From assembly GCF_010994095.1 (NCBI RefSeq), contig NZ_WJYO01000002.1, positions 558,001 to 622,000 of the forward strand: a stretch of DNA of 64,000 bases, written 5' to 3'. The position numbers and the translations under genes were made by a program. The notes below the pieces were generated by a model that made no database searches, was not told where the DNA came from, and saw nothing but the letters and a program-made list of their open reading frames with translations. How positions within the stretch are numbered: position 1 is the first letter of the stretch; each line of letters begins with the position of its first letter. The DNA comes from Mumia xiangluensis. Lineage in GTDB: Bacteria; Actinomycetota; Actinomycetes; Propionibacteriales; Nocardioidaceae. Shown in pieces: positions 43,503-52,915 of the stretch.

Positions 43503-45719
43503 TCAGCCGAGCGGTGTGCGGCCCAGCACCCCGTCGGGGTCGTAGGTCGCCTTGACCTCGCGCAGCCGGGCGAGGGTCGACGGCGGGAACGTCTTGGCGA
43601 GCGTCTCCGGTGTGGTCACGGTCTCGAAGTTCCCGTAGAGCGCGTCCACGACGCGGTCCCACGCCTCGTCGACGTCCTCGCCGGGGGTCGCGACGAAGAT
43701 CACGCTGTACGCGCGGTCGCGGTGCGCGAACGCAGTCGCGTCCGCGTCGAGGTCGCCCGCCGCCCCGGGGAAGGCACGGACCTGGATCAGGCCGAGCCGG
43801 CCGTCGTCCATCAGGTGTCCTGCCGTCCGCGCGGCCTCGTCGTCGAGGTGCGCGACCAGCGCCGAGCGGGTCGGCGGCTGCGGGTGACCCGCGGTCGGGT
43901 CGCCGGTGGAGCGGATGATGCCCTGGTACGGCGTCACCTGGGCCTGCTGCTGCACCACCGGCGCAAGGTGCAGGAACGGCTCGATGGCGCCGACCGCGGC
44001 CTCGGTGTCGTCCCCGGCCCACACGAGCATGATCCGGGCGTAGGTCTGACCGTCGCCGGCGGGGAAGACCGTGGTGAACGGCGTGAGCCGGCGAGGGCTC
44101 GACTCGATGAGCGCGCCGAGGCGGGCGAGGTAGTCGGGCGTGTCGTCGAGCTGGTGCACGATCACCGCGAGCACGACGTCGGTCAGCTCCATGGCCTCGA
44201 TGTCGAGGCTGGTGACGATCCCGACGTACTCGCCACCGCCGCGCACGGCCCAGAACAGGTCCGGGTGGTGCTCGGCGTCGGCGCGGACCACCGTGCCGTC
44301 GGCCAGGACGACGTCGGCGCCGACCACGTGGTCGATCGTGAGCCCGAACTCACGAGCCAGGAGCCCGATGCCGCCGGAGGTGCCGAGTCCGCCGACGCCG
44401 ACGTCGCCGGAGTCGCCCGAGCTGATCGCGAGCCCGTACGGCGTGAGACCTTGGGCGACCTCGCGCCAACGCAGGCCGGCGCCGAGCCGGACGAGCCCAC
44501 GGTCACGGTCGAGGACCTCGAGCGATTTGAGACGGCCGAGGTCGATGATGATCCCGCCGTCGTTGGTCGAGCGTCCACCGACGCCGTGACCACCGCTGCG
44601 CGCGACGAACGGCACCGCCTGACGGCGGGCGTACGCGACCGCCTCCGCGACCTCGGCGGTGTCGGCTGGCCGCAGGACCAGCCCTGGGCTGCCGGGATGG
44701 ACGTAGCTGTGCCGGACGCGCGCGTACTGGGCGTCACCGGGCTCGACCGCGTCGGCGGCCAGCGAGTCGGGGATCGCGTCGTAGTCGATGCCCGGGGCGC
44801 GACGGGCGAGAGCCGCCGCGCCCCGGACGCGTTCACCCGACGACGAGGTCTCACGCCCCTCCCCGACCGCGGCGCGCAGCCGCGGCACGACCTCCTCGGC
44901 GAACTCCTGCATGCTGCGGGGATCGTCCGTGCCGAGGATGAAGGTGCTGATGCCGTCCTCGATCGCGTACGCGAGAAGCTGCTCGGCCCAGGCCTCGGGC
45001 CGCCCCTGCCACTCGCGGCCGCCGGTGATGTTGAGCAGCCGCCGGATCTCGCGTGGATCACGTCCCGCGGCTGCCGCCGCCTCGTCGATGACGGTGTTGC
45101 CTGCGGCGAGGTCCCCCGCCTGCAGGTAGCTCAGGCTGGGGAGCCACCCGTCTGCCTTCTCACCGATCAGCCGCTGCATGCGCGGCTTGTAGGCGCCGAG
45201 CCAGATCGGCACGTCGTGCGCGGGCGCGGGGCCGCGCTTGGCGCCGTTGGCGGCGTGGAACTCGCCCTGGACGAACAGCCCACCACGCTCGTCGGCGGCC
45301 CAGATGCCCCGGATCACGTCGATCGCCTCGCTGAGGGCCTGCACGCTCTGCCCGGGGGTCAGCTTCGGGCCACCCATCGCCTCGATCGCCTCCCAAAACG
45401 CGCCGGCGCCGAGCCCGAGGTCGATCCGGCCACCGGCGAGCAGGTCGAGGCTGGCGACGGAGCGCGCGAGGACGGCGGGGTTGCGCAGCGGGAGGTTGAG
45501 GACGTTCGGCGCCAGATGCACACGCTCGGTGCGCGCGGCGACGTAGCTGATGAGCGTCCACGTGTCGAGGAACGCGGGCTGGTAGGGGTGGTCCTGGAAG
45601 GTCACCAGGTCGAACCCGAGCTCTTCGCTGAGCTGAGCCAGAGCGACGACCTGGTCGGGCGCGGCGTTCTGGGGCGTGATGAACGTGCCGAATCTCAGGT
45701 CGTGGCCGTAGTCGGGCAT
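43503..45719 (-). CDS. Fusion: luciferase-like (F420/FMN) oxidoreductase + BBE-type FAD oxidase
   Basis: 738 residues from ATG 45719 (GGAGG 5 nt upstream). Residues about 1-300: LLM TIM barrel (FGTFITPQNAAPDQVV, NLPLRNPAVLARSVASLDLLAGGRIDLGLGAG, ADGWLPSLSYL). Residues about 320-738: FAD_binding_4 domain with VARSGGHGVGG carrying the His (about 378) that binds FAD covalently, GTSGGIGLLAREFGL, and a BBE C-terminus ATYDPDGVLGRTPLG. The Cys usual for bicovalent FAD is replaced (GDSGDVGVGG). Divergent from a MarR regulator with shared operators. Substrate unknown. Confidence 0.85.
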   Translation of the reverse strand: MPDYGHDLRFGTFITPQNAAPDQVVALAQLSEELGFDLVTFQDHPYQPAFLDTWTLISYVAARTERVHLAPNVLNLPLRNPAVLARSVASLDLLAGGRIDLGLGAGAFWEAIEAMGGPKLTPGQSVQALSEAIDVIRGIWAADERGGLFVQGEFHAANGAKRGPAPAHDVPIWLGAYKPRMQRLIGEKADGWLPSLSYLQAGDLAAGNTVIDEAAAAAGRDPREIRRLLNITGGREWQGRPEAWAEQLLAYAIEDGISTFILGTDDPRSMQEFAEEVVPRLRAAVGEGRETSSSGERVRGAAALARRAPGIDYDAIPDSLAADAVEPGDAQYARVRHSYVHPGSPGLVLRPADTAEVAEAVAYARRQAVPFVARSGGHGVGGRSTNDGGIIIDLGRLKSLEVLDRDRGLVRLGAGLRWREVAQGLTPYGLAISSGDSGDVGVGGLGTSGGIGLLAREFGLTIDHVVGADVVLADGTVVRADAEHHPDLFWAVRGGGEYVGIVTSLDIEAMELTDVVLAVIVHQLDDTPDYLARLGALIESSPRRLTPFTTVFPAGDGQTYARIMLVWAGDDTEAAVGAIEPFLHLAPVVQQQAQVTPYQGIIRSTGDPTAGHPQPPTRSALVAHLDDEAARTAGHLMDDGRLGLIQVRAFPGAAGDLDADATAFAHRDRAYSVIFVATPGEDVDEAWDRVVDALYGNFETVTTPETLAKTFPPSTLARLREVKATYDPDGVLGRTPLG

Positions 45720-45735
45720 GCGATCCTCCGTGCTT

Positions 45736-45779
45736 GGTTGATAGATCAACCGTACATCGCACTGGATGACACATCAACC
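45736..45779. promoter_or_regulatory. Two MarR-type operators
   Basis: Perfect palindrome GGTTGATAGATCAACC at 45736-45751 and an imperfect copy GGATGACACATCAACC at 45764-45779, centres 28 bp apart. They fill the divergent promoter between the LLM-FAD fusion and marR. The second ends 6 nt before the -10 TAGGCT of marR. Confidence 0.75.
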
Positions 45780-45798
45780 TCCCGGTAGGCTGGACGAC

Positions 45799-46299
45799 GT
45801 GACCGCGACTCCGACCACCGACGCCGGCATGGACGCCTGGCGCGCGTACGCCGCTGCACACGAGCGCCTCGTACGCCACCTCGCGCGCGAGATCACGCGT
45901 GAGACGGGCCTGTCGGACGCGGACTACGCCGTCCTGGACGCCCTGGTCGACGTGCCCGGCGGCCGGCTGCGCTCACGCGAGCTCCGCCTCGCGCTCGAGT
46001 GGGAGAAGAGCCGCCTGTCCCACCAGATCCGCCGCATGGAGCAACGCGGCCTCCTCGCGCGCGAGACCTGCGAGGCCGACGGACGCAGCGCCGACGTGGT
46101 GATCACCCCGGAGGGACGGACGACGTCCGCCCGAGCCAGAGCCGTACGGGAGGCGTCGCTGCGGTCGTTGGTGCTGGAGACCCTCGGCGCCGATCGCGTG
46201 GAAGGCCTCGCCCAGACTGCCTCGCTCCTCGGTGCTCGGCTCGCTCGCGCTGCCGAGGAGGACCCCCACTGCAGGGCCGCCCTGGCCGCCGAGGACTGA
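45799..46299 (+). CDS. MarR-family transcriptional regulator
   Basis: 166 residues from GTG 45799, which is 7 nt after TAGGCT. Winged helix: LSDADYAVLDALVDVPGGRLRSRELRLAL, EKSRLSHQIRRMEQRGLLAR, RSADVVITPEG wing. Probably represses the divergent LLM-FAD fusion and itself through the two palindromes at 45736-45779. Ligand likely the enzyme substrate or a related phenolic, by family analogy. Confidence 0.9.
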   Translation: MTATPTTDAGMDAWRAYAAAHERLVRHLAREITRETGLSDADYAVLDALVDVPGGRLRSRELRLALEWEKSRLSHQIRRMEQRGLLARETCEADGRSADVVITPEGRTTSARARAVREASLRSLVLETLGADRVEGLAQTASLLGARLARAAEEDPHCRAALAAED

Positions 46300-46305
46300 G
46301 CAGCC

Positions 46306-46935
46306 TCAGGATCCGCGGACGAAGCGCAGGATCGGCGATCCCGGATCCGTCGAACGCCGTCCCGAGTCGATCCAGGCGATCTGCGCGTCGACGAGGCGTA
46401 CGGCGCCCTCCCCCGCCAGCGACCTCGCTGGCGCTCGCGTCGCCATCTGTCGCTGAGTGACAGAGCGGTAGGCCTGGAGGGCCGGAGCCTGGGGCGCCGC
46501 AAGCAGCGTCCGCAGCGCCGACCACTGGTCTCGCCCGAGCGAGCGCCGGTTCCCGAAGGCGACGTCCGCACCGAGTCGCGCGATCCTCCCGCCGGCGTCC
46601 CAGAAGCTCATCCCGACCCACCCACGGAATCCTGGGAACACGACCACGCGTGTCACCGAACCGAGCGCGACCTCGCGTCGCCGGATCGTGAGACGACCCC
46701 GCACGAGGTCCCATCGGTGCGACGGCGCCGCCCCGAGTGCCAGCCCGACGATCAGCAGCGACAGCGCGCACGCGATCCCCAGCACGAGCGGCACGTCAGG
46801 AGGGACCTCACCCTGGTCGACGGTGGCCGCCACGGCCAGCCCCACGACGATGAGCGGCGGCGGAAGCGCGACGGCTGCAACCTTGAGCCCGAGCCCGGTA
46901 CGGAACCTCACGACCGGTGGCGCCTGCTCGCGCAC
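46306..46935 (-). CDS. Membrane protein with PH-like domain, unknown
   Basis: 209 residues. Two hydrophobic helices (about 17-38 and 48-68), then a beta-rich part (RGRLTIRRREVALGSVTRVVVF) like bacterial PH domains, and a short Arg-rich tail. Ends 6 bp from the convergent marR stop. No named family recognised; no catalytic residue pattern. Confidence 0.6.
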   Translation of the reverse strand: MREQAPPVVRFRTGLGLKVAAVALPPPLIVVGLAVAATVDQGEVPPDVPLVLGIACALSLLIVGLALGAAPSHRWDLVRGRLTIRRREVALGSVTRVVVFPGFRGWVGMSFWDAGGRIARLGADVAFGNRRSLGRDQWSALRTLLAAPQAPALQAYRSVTQRQMATRAPARSLAGEGAVRLVDAQIAWIDSGRRSTDPGSPILRFVRGS

Positions 46936-46974
46936 GCGGACTCCTTCCCTCGACGCCTGGCGGCGCCCATGGTC

Positions 46975-48633
46975 TCAGACGCCGACCGCCTGCTTCCACG
47001 TCCGGTAGCCGCCGTCGAGGTTGACGACGTCCGTACGCCCGAGCTGACGCAGCAGCCGTGTCGCCGCATGGCCACGCTGCCCGACCGCGCAGGTGACGAC
47101 CAGCCGTCCCGACGGCAGCTCGGCGTGCCGGATACGGAGCTCGTCCAGCGGCAGGTTCACGGCGCCGGGCAGCGTCCCCGACGCGTACTCCCCCGGCGTC
47201 CTGACGTCGACCACGGTCGCACCGTCACGCATCGCCCTGTCGACCTCGTGCCACTGGACGCTGTCCGTGATGCCGGCGGCGAGGTTGTCGGCCACCATGC
47301 CGAGCATGTTCACGGGGTCCTTCGCTGAGCCGTACTGCGGCGCGTACGCGAGCTCGAGATCGGCCAGCTCGCTGGCCCGCAGGCCGCCGCGCATCGCGGT
47401 GGCGATCACGTCGATCCGTTTGTCCACGCCCGACTCCCCCACACCCTGCGCTCCGAGGATCGCGTCGGTCTCCGGATCCACGAGCAGCTTCAGCGCCATC
47501 GCACGGGCCCCGGGGTAGTAGCCGGCGTGGTCGCTCGGGTGCGTGTGGACGACCCGTACGGGCCGCTCGGCGGCCCGTAGGCGCTTCTCGCTCCACCCGA
47601 CCATCGCCGCGGTCAGGCCGAACGCCCCGACCACGGCCGTACCGAGCACCGGGGTCGCGCTCACGTCGCGACCGGAGACGACGTCCGCGACGAGGCGGCC
47701 CTGCCGGTTGGCGGTCTGCGCGAGCGGGACGAGGGTCGCACCGCCGCTCAGGGCGTCGCGCTTCACGGCGACGTCACCGACGGCGTACACCGAGGGGTCG
47801 CTCGTGCGCTGCTGCTCGTCCACGACGATCCCGCCACGCTCGCCGACCTCGAGCGCCGCTCGCTCGGCGAGTGCGGACTCCGGGACCACGCCGACCGCGG
47901 TGACGACGACGTCTGCGGGCAGCGTCGTCCCGTCGTCCAGGGTCGCCGTGGTGTCGTCGATCCTCACGACCGCGGCGCGCGTCCGTACGGCGACGCCGCT
48001 CTCACGGAGCCGCTGGTCGACCACGGCGGCCATCTCGGGGTCGAGAGGCGGCAGCACCTGCGGCTCGCGCTCGACGAGGGTGACGGCCAGCCCCCGGCGG
48101 ACGAGGTTCTCGGCGAGCTCGATCCCGATGAAGCCGGCGCCGACGACCACCGCCGTACGCGCGCCGGCGCGGTCGCCGCCGCCGAGCGCCGCGAGGATCG
48201 CGTCCATGTCGTCGAGGTCGCGCAGGGTGTGAGCGCGCTCCACGCCGGGGATCGACGGGCGTACGGCGCGCGCCCCGGTCGCGAGGACGAGGTCGTCGTA
48301 CGGCTCCTCGTACTCCTCGCCCGTCTCCAGGGCCCGCACGACGACGACGCGGCGCGTGCGGTCGAGGGCGACGACCTCGTGCCGCGTCCGCACGTCGAGG
48401 CGGAACCGGGCCGCCAGCGACGCCGGCGTCTGGAGCAGGAGGTCGTCGCGCTCCTGGATCACACCGCCGACGTGGTACGGCAGCCCGCAGTTGGCGAAGG
48501 ACACGTGGGTCCCACGCTCGAGCACGACGATGTGGCGGTGCTCGTCGTTGCGGCGGAGGCGAGTGGCCGCGGACATCCCGGCGGCAACACCTCCGACCAC
48601 GACGGTGCGTCGCGGCGCACCCACGGCGCTCAC
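46975..48633 (-). CDS. CoA-disulfide/persulfide reductase with C-terminal rhodanese
   Basis: 552 residues from a GTG that overlaps the stop of the Cys-rich gene. Pyridine nucleotide-disulfide oxidoreductase: VVVGGVAAGMSAATRLRR, active Cys in SFANCGLPY, NAD site VVVGAGFIGIELAENL, FAD site VYAVGDVA, and the CoADR-type SALELAYAPQYGSAKDPVN-like segment. C-terminal rhodanese (about 455-552) with active loop CAVGQRG. CoADR-Rhd enzymes reduce CoA disulfide and per/polysulfides. Probably controlled by the divergent CsoR-family regulator. Confidence 0.9.
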   Translation of the reverse strand: MSAVGAPRRTVVVGGVAAGMSAATRLRRNDEHRHIVVLERGTHVSFANCGLPYHVGGVIQERDDLLLQTPASLAARFRLDVRTRHEVVALDRTRRVVVVRALETGEEYEEPYDDLVLATGARAVRPSIPGVERAHTLRDLDDMDAILAALGGGDRAGARTAVVVGAGFIGIELAENLVRRGLAVTLVEREPQVLPPLDPEMAAVVDQRLRESGVAVRTRAAVVRIDDTTATLDDGTTLPADVVVTAVGVVPESALAERAALEVGERGGIVVDEQQRTSDPSVYAVGDVAVKRDALSGGATLVPLAQTANRQGRLVADVVSGRDVSATPVLGTAVVGAFGLTAAMVGWSEKRLRAAERPVRVVHTHPSDHAGYYPGARAMALKLLVDPETDAILGAQGVGESGVDKRIDVIATAMRGGLRASELADLELAYAPQYGSAKDPVNMLGMVADNLAAGITDSVQWHEVDRAMRDGATVVDVRTPGEYASGTLPGAVNLPLDELRIRHAELPSGRLVVTCAVGQRGHAATRLLRQLGRTDVVNLDGGYRTWKQAVGV

Positions 48634-48803
48634 CGGCGCCCGAACGGCGGGAGCCAGCTCGCGAGCGAGCGTGGCTTGACGGCGGCGCGGTCGCACGTGC
48701 AGCGATCAGCCTTCGGGACCGGCCCCATGACGGACGCGACGTGTTGCCCACATCCCGCCCAGGTCGTCTTGCCACACGTCTTGCACGCCACGGCTCGGCA
48801 CAT
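48630..48803 (-). CDS. Small Cys-rich conserved protein (57 aa)
   Basis: ATG 48803 with AAGGAGG 8 nt upstream; 57 codons, stop at 48630. N-terminus MCRAVACKTCGKTTWAGCGQ and later CTC: six Cys and a His arranged C-x2-C, C-x2-GQH and C-x-C, a probable zinc or iron site. Similar short proteins occur widely in actinobacteria. Coupled (GTGA) to the CoA-disulfide reductase-rhodanese and divergent from the CsoR-family gene. Confidence 0.8.
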   Translation of the reverse strand: MCRAVACKTCGKTTWAGCGQHVASVMGPVPKADRCTCDRAAVKPRSLASWLPPFGRR

Positions 48804-48818
48804 CTCTTGTCCTCCTTG

Positions 48819-49137
<319 letters not shown>

Positions 49138-49147
49138 CCGCCTCAGG

Positions 49148-50836
49148 TCAGGCCAGCACACCGAGCACGGCGAGCACGCCGGCGGCTGCCGCCACGGCGT
49201 AGCCGACGGCGATCAGCCCCGGGGCGAAGCGGATCGCCTGCGGGGCGCCGACACCGCGGTCACGCTGTGCGGTGCGCGAGACGCGGACCGCGCCGTAGAG
49301 CGCGGCGACGACGACCAGGAGCAGGCCGATCATGTCCCACGCGATCGACCGGCCCGCGATCTCCACGACCGGCAGGACCCGGCGCAGCCACTCGAACGGC
49401 GCCCGGACAGAGGCGTCCTGCCCTGAGATGCTGCCGACCACGACGGCGATGAAGGCGATCAGCGCGATGATGCCCGCGGCCTTGTCGAGCCACCAGCCGC
49501 GGTGCACCTTCCCGCGCTCCTGCGCCCAGCCGTGCTCGGTGTCGGGGAAACGGCGGCGCGCGGCGTACTGGCCGTCCCACCACCCGTTACGACGCCAGAT
49601 CGACGCCTTCACGCGCGCCGGATCGAGAGCGCGTACGGCCTTGCGGTGCGAGTGGCGCTGCGCACGGGCCACGAGGTGGACCGCGGCCGCGTCGTAGCCG
49701 CGCTCGTGCGCCGCCTTCAGCGTGAGCGCGAGACGGCGGTTGTCGAACATGCGCTGGAGGCCGTCGGGCGGTCCCGCGGGCGGCGTCGGCTGCGGCACGG
49801 CGACCGTCTGCGGCGCCGGCGGCGCGGGCGGCGCCGGAGGTGTGGGCGGCTCGGGCGACGGCGGGGGAACGGCCGGGGCCGCCACGCGCGTCGGGCTCGG
49901 CGCCTCGGGTGTACGCCGGGGGGCCTTCGGGATGACCGCGCCGGGGGCCAGGCGTTCGAGCTCGGCCACGACCTCGCGCATCGGCGGGCGGTCCTCAGGG
50001 GCGACGGCAGTGGTCCGGCGTACGAGCGGCAGGAGCGCGGCGGGCACGCCCCGAAGGTCGCTGCGCCCCTCGGCGACCGCGCTCATCGTGCCTGCGTCGT
50101 CCCCGCGCGGGAAGGGCATGGTGCCCGAGGATGCGAATGCGATGAGGAGTCCGATCCCGTAGACGTCGCTGGCCGCGGTGCCGCGGTCGCCCGCGAGGCG
50201 CTCGGGAGCCGCCCAGGCCACCGACCCGATCATCTCGCCGGTCGAGGTGAGGTCGTGGACGTGCTCCCCCTTCGCGATGCCGACGTCGATGAGGGTCGCG
50301 CGGCGTCCGGCGAGCACGGCGTTGGCGGGCTTCACGTCACGGTGGACGTAGCCCAGCTCGTGGAGCCGGCGCAGCGACCGCGCAGCGTCGAGGGCCGCCG
50401 TCACCACGGTCTCCTCGGAGAGCGGACCGACGTGACGCACCGCATCGGCGATCGTGACGCCCTCGAGGAGCTCCATCGCGAACCACGGGCGGGTGGCACG
50501 GAGGTCGCCGTCGAGGTAGCGGGGAAAGCCGGCCCCGCCGAGCCGGTGGAGCAGCTCGGCCTCGCGCGCGAACCGCTCGCGGGCGCCGTCACCGACGTAG
50601 GTGAGCAGCTTGACCGCCACTGGAGGCCCGCTCGGCGCCCGGCCGACGTAGACGGCGCCGAATCCTCCGGACCCGATCAGAGTCTTCAGGTGGTACGGGC
50701 CGGCGGTCCCGCCGTCGGCCTCGAGGGGCGTGGCGATGCCGGTCGCGACGCGTGCCGTCGGGGCATCACGATCGACCCGGCGGTCGCCCACATGGACCGT
50801 CGGGACGTGGTCCTCCGCGGTGTCGCCCGCTGACAT
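49148..50836 (-). CDS. Membrane-anchored Ser/Thr protein kinase
   Basis: 562 residues. Kinase domain about 45-300: GSGGFGAVYVG (P-loop), VAVKLL (Lys), HRDVKPAN catalytic loop, IDVGIAKG in place of the usual DFG, WAAPERL. Then a Pro/Ala-rich linker (about 320-365), a cytosolic segment, and three C-terminal helices (about 455-560). The DVG change is conservative but noted. Topology is inverted relative to PknB types: helices at the very end and no extracellular PASTA domain. Confidence 0.88.
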   Translation of the reverse strand: MSAGDTAEDHVPTVHVGDRRVDRDAPTARVATGIATPLEADGGTAGPYHLKTLIGSGGFGAVYVGRAPSGPPVAVKLLTYVGDGARERFAREAELLHRLGGAGFPRYLDGDLRATRPWFAMELLEGVTIADAVRHVGPLSEETVVTAALDAARSLRRLHELGYVHRDVKPANAVLAGRRATLIDVGIAKGEHVHDLTSTGEMIGSVAWAAPERLAGDRGTAASDVYGIGLLIAFASSGTMPFPRGDDAGTMSAVAEGRSDLRGVPAALLPLVRRTTAVAPEDRPPMREVVAELERLAPGAVIPKAPRRTPEAPSPTRVAAPAVPPPSPEPPTPPAPPAPPAPQTVAVPQPTPPAGPPDGLQRMFDNRRLALTLKAAHERGYDAAAVHLVARAQRHSHRKAVRALDPARVKASIWRRNGWWDGQYAARRRFPDTEHGWAQERGKVHRGWWLDKAAGIIALIAFIAVVVGSISGQDASVRAPFEWLRRVLPVVEIAGRSIAWDMIGLLLVVVAALYGAVRVSRTAQRDRGVGAPQAIRFAPGLIAVGYAVAAAAGVLAVLGVLA

Positions 50837-50914
50837 CCGGCCCCTCGTACGTCGTCGGTGATCTCCGCGAAGCCTAGCAACGCCGCAGGCCGGCGACGGT
50901 TTCCTGGCCGCGCG

Positions 50915-51529
50915 TCACGCCCCGCGGACCAGCATGTAGGCCACCGCGAACATGACCGCGGCGATGCCGGCGTCGACCATCCGCCAGGCCCACGGGCGCG
51001 TGAAGACGGGCTGCAGGAGGCGTGCGCCGTACCCGAGCGCAGCGAACCAACCCCAGCTCGCGGCCAGCGCGCCCAGGGCGAAGGCCCAGCGGGAGTCGCC
51101 GTACGACGAGCCGATGGACCCGAGCAGCAGAACCGTGTCGAGGTAGACGTGCGGGTTCAGCCAGGTGAGAGCGAGCGCGGTGGACATGACGACCCAGCGC
51201 GACGTCCGGACCCCCCTGTCGTCGACGTCGAGCCGACCGCCCGAGACGGCGCGCCGCGCTGCGAGAAGTCCGTAGGTGACGAGGAACGCCGCACCGCCCC
51301 ACCGCGCGACCGCGACCAGGGTCGGCGCCCCCGCGATCAGCGCTCCCATGCCCGCGACCCCGGCGACGATCAGCACCGTGTCGGACAGCGCGCACACGAC
51401 GACCACCAGGCCGACGTGCTCGCGGCGCAGTCCCTGCCGGAGGACGAAGGCGTTCTGGGCGCCGATCGCGACGATCAGCGAGAGCCCGGTGAGCAGTCCT
51501 GCCGCGAGGACCGAAAGCGTGTCTGCCAC
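50915..51529 (-). CDS. LysE/ArgO basic amino-acid exporter
   Basis: 204 residues, six helices. GLSLIVAIGAQNAFVLRQGLRREHV at the N-terminus is the LysE signature, with LTWLNPHVYLDTVLLLG. GTG start. Exports lysine or arginine. Divergent from a LysG-like regulator, the standard LysE/LysG pair. Confidence 0.93.
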   Translation of the reverse strand: MADTLSVLAAGLLTGLSLIVAIGAQNAFVLRQGLRREHVGLVVVVCALSDTVLIVAGVAGMGALIAGAPTLVAVARWGGAAFLVTYGLLAARRAVSGGRLDVDDRGVRTSRWVVMSTALALTWLNPHVYLDTVLLLGSIGSSYGDSRWAFALGALAASWGWFAALGYGARLLQPVFTRPWAWRMVDAGIAAVMFAVAYMLVRGA

Positions 51530-51598
51530 CCCTCGACCGTAGGCACCGGTTCTTCTTCAGTCCAGCTAATGTTTCTTACGTCGATGAAGGAGTGCTTC

Positions 51599-52477
51599 AT
51601 GAACGACCTCGCCCTGGAACAGCTCCGTACGCTCGTGGCGGTCGTCGACGAGGGCAGCTTCGAGGCTGCCGCCGCTGCCCTGCGCATCACGCCGTCGGCC
51701 GTCAGCCAGCGGATCAAGGCGCTCGAGGCGGCGACCGGCCGCGTGCTCGTACGCCGTACGCGTCCGGTGGCCGTGACCGAGCAGGGCGCGGAGGTGCTCC
51801 GCCTGTCGCGCCAGGTGGACCTCCTGGTCCGCGAGCTGCGGCCGGCCGACGGCGACGCGCTCCCCCTCACGGTCCCGCTCGTGGTCAATGCCGACTCGCT
51901 GGCGACCTGGTTCCTGCCGTCGGTCGCGCCGGTCCTCGGCCGGGTCCGCATCGACGTCCAGCGCGAGGACGAGCAGCACTCGCTGGCGCGCCTGAGGGAC
52001 GGCAGCACGCTGGCGGCGGTCTCCGCGGACGCCGACCGCGTCCCCGGCTGCTCGGTGACCGCGATCGGCGTGATGCGCTACCGCGCGATGGCGAGCCCCG
52101 CCTTCATCGAGCGCTGGTTCGCCGACGGAGTCACGGCCGCGACGCTCGAGCGTGCCCCGATGGTGAACTTCGACCGCCTCGACGACCTGCAGCGCCGGTT
52201 CGTGCGTCACGTCGCCCGCGGGAGCAGAACCGAACCGCCGAGCCACTACGTCGCGGGCTCCGACGCCTTCCGCAACGCGGTCCGGCTCGGGATCGGGTGG
52301 GGCATGCTGCCGGATCTCCAGTCCGCCGACCTCGAGGCCGCCGGCGAGGTGCGCGAGATCGCCGAGCGGACGCGCACGGACGTGAAGCTCTACTGGCACC
52401 AGTACCAGCTCGACTCGCCCTCGCTCGCGATCCTCTCCGAGGCCGTCAGCGACGGCGCCGGCGCCTGGCTCCGCTGA
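51599..52477 (+). CDS. LysG/ArgP-like LysR-family regulator
   Basis: 292 residues from ATG 51599 with GAAGGAG 6 nt upstream (the ATG at 51584 is too close to that site). HTH about 1-60: LALEQLRTLVAVVDEGSFEA, TPSAVSQRIKALEAATGRVL. The effector domain follows with VNADSLATWFLP and YVAGSDAFRNAV, characteristic of ArgP/IciA types. Activates the divergent LysE-type exporter when lysine or arginine is high. Confidence 0.92.
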   Translation: MNDLALEQLRTLVAVVDEGSFEAAAAALRITPSAVSQRIKALEAATGRVLVRRTRPVAVTEQGAEVLRLSRQVDLLVRELRPADGDALPLTVPLVVNADSLATWFLPSVAPVLGRVRIDVQREDEQHSLARLRDGSTLAAVSADADRVPGCSVTAIGVMRYRAMASPAFIERWFADGVTAATLERAPMVNFDRLDDLQRRFVRHVARGSRTEPPSHYVAGSDAFRNAVRLGIGWGMLPDLQSADLEAAGEVREIAERTRTDVKLYWHQYQLDSPSLAILSEAVSDGAGAWLR

Positions 52478-52486
52478 CGCCCCGCC

Positions 52487-52870
52487 TCACCGGGGCGCGA
52501 CGTCGCCGACCAGGAAGTCGTCGACGCCGAGCGCCCGCAGTGCCGGCCGGACCGCCCTCGGGACACGACGTCGCTGCGGGTCGTGGACCTTCCTCGGCGC
52601 CGCCACGCTGATCGTCCGACCGCGCGTGGTGACGGTCGCCTCCCCCGCGGCGAGCACGTTGCGCACCCAGTCCGCCTCGGCGCCGTACACGAGGGCGAGC
52701 GTCACCTGATCGCCTTCTCGGAACACCGCGACAGGCGTCCGGTACGTCCGCCCGGACCTGCGTCCGCGATGCGTCACGACGCCGAACCCGGGGACGTACG
52801 GCGCGACGTGGACGATCGCTCGGTTGGGCAGCGCGCGGTTGAAGCGGCCCACGCGCGTGGGGATCGGCAT
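52487..52870 (-). CDS. Deazaflavin (F420)-dependent nitroreductase-family protein
   Basis: 127 residues from ATG 52870. Split beta-barrel of the DDN type: FNRALPNRAIVHVAPYVPGF, THRGRRSGRTYRTPVAVF, ADWVRNVLAAGEATVTTRGR. Binds F420 by family analogy. Convergent with the LysG gene (9 bp). Substrate unknown. Confidence 0.85.
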   Translation of the reverse strand: MPIPTRVGRFNRALPNRAIVHVAPYVPGFGVVTHRGRRSGRTYRTPVAVFREGDQVTLALVYGAEADWVRNVLAAGEATVTTRGRTISVAAPRKVHDPQRRRVPRAVRPALRALGVDDFLVGDVAPR

Positions 52871-52915
52871 GCTCGAAGGCTCCCACGAGTGTCCCGTGCG
52901 CGCCATGATGGGGAC

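Noticed and set aside
51584-51598. ATG at 51584 as the LysG start
   Set aside because: The ribosome site GAAGGAG would lie within the coding region; ATG 51599 has the correct spacing and begins the usual LysR N-terminus.
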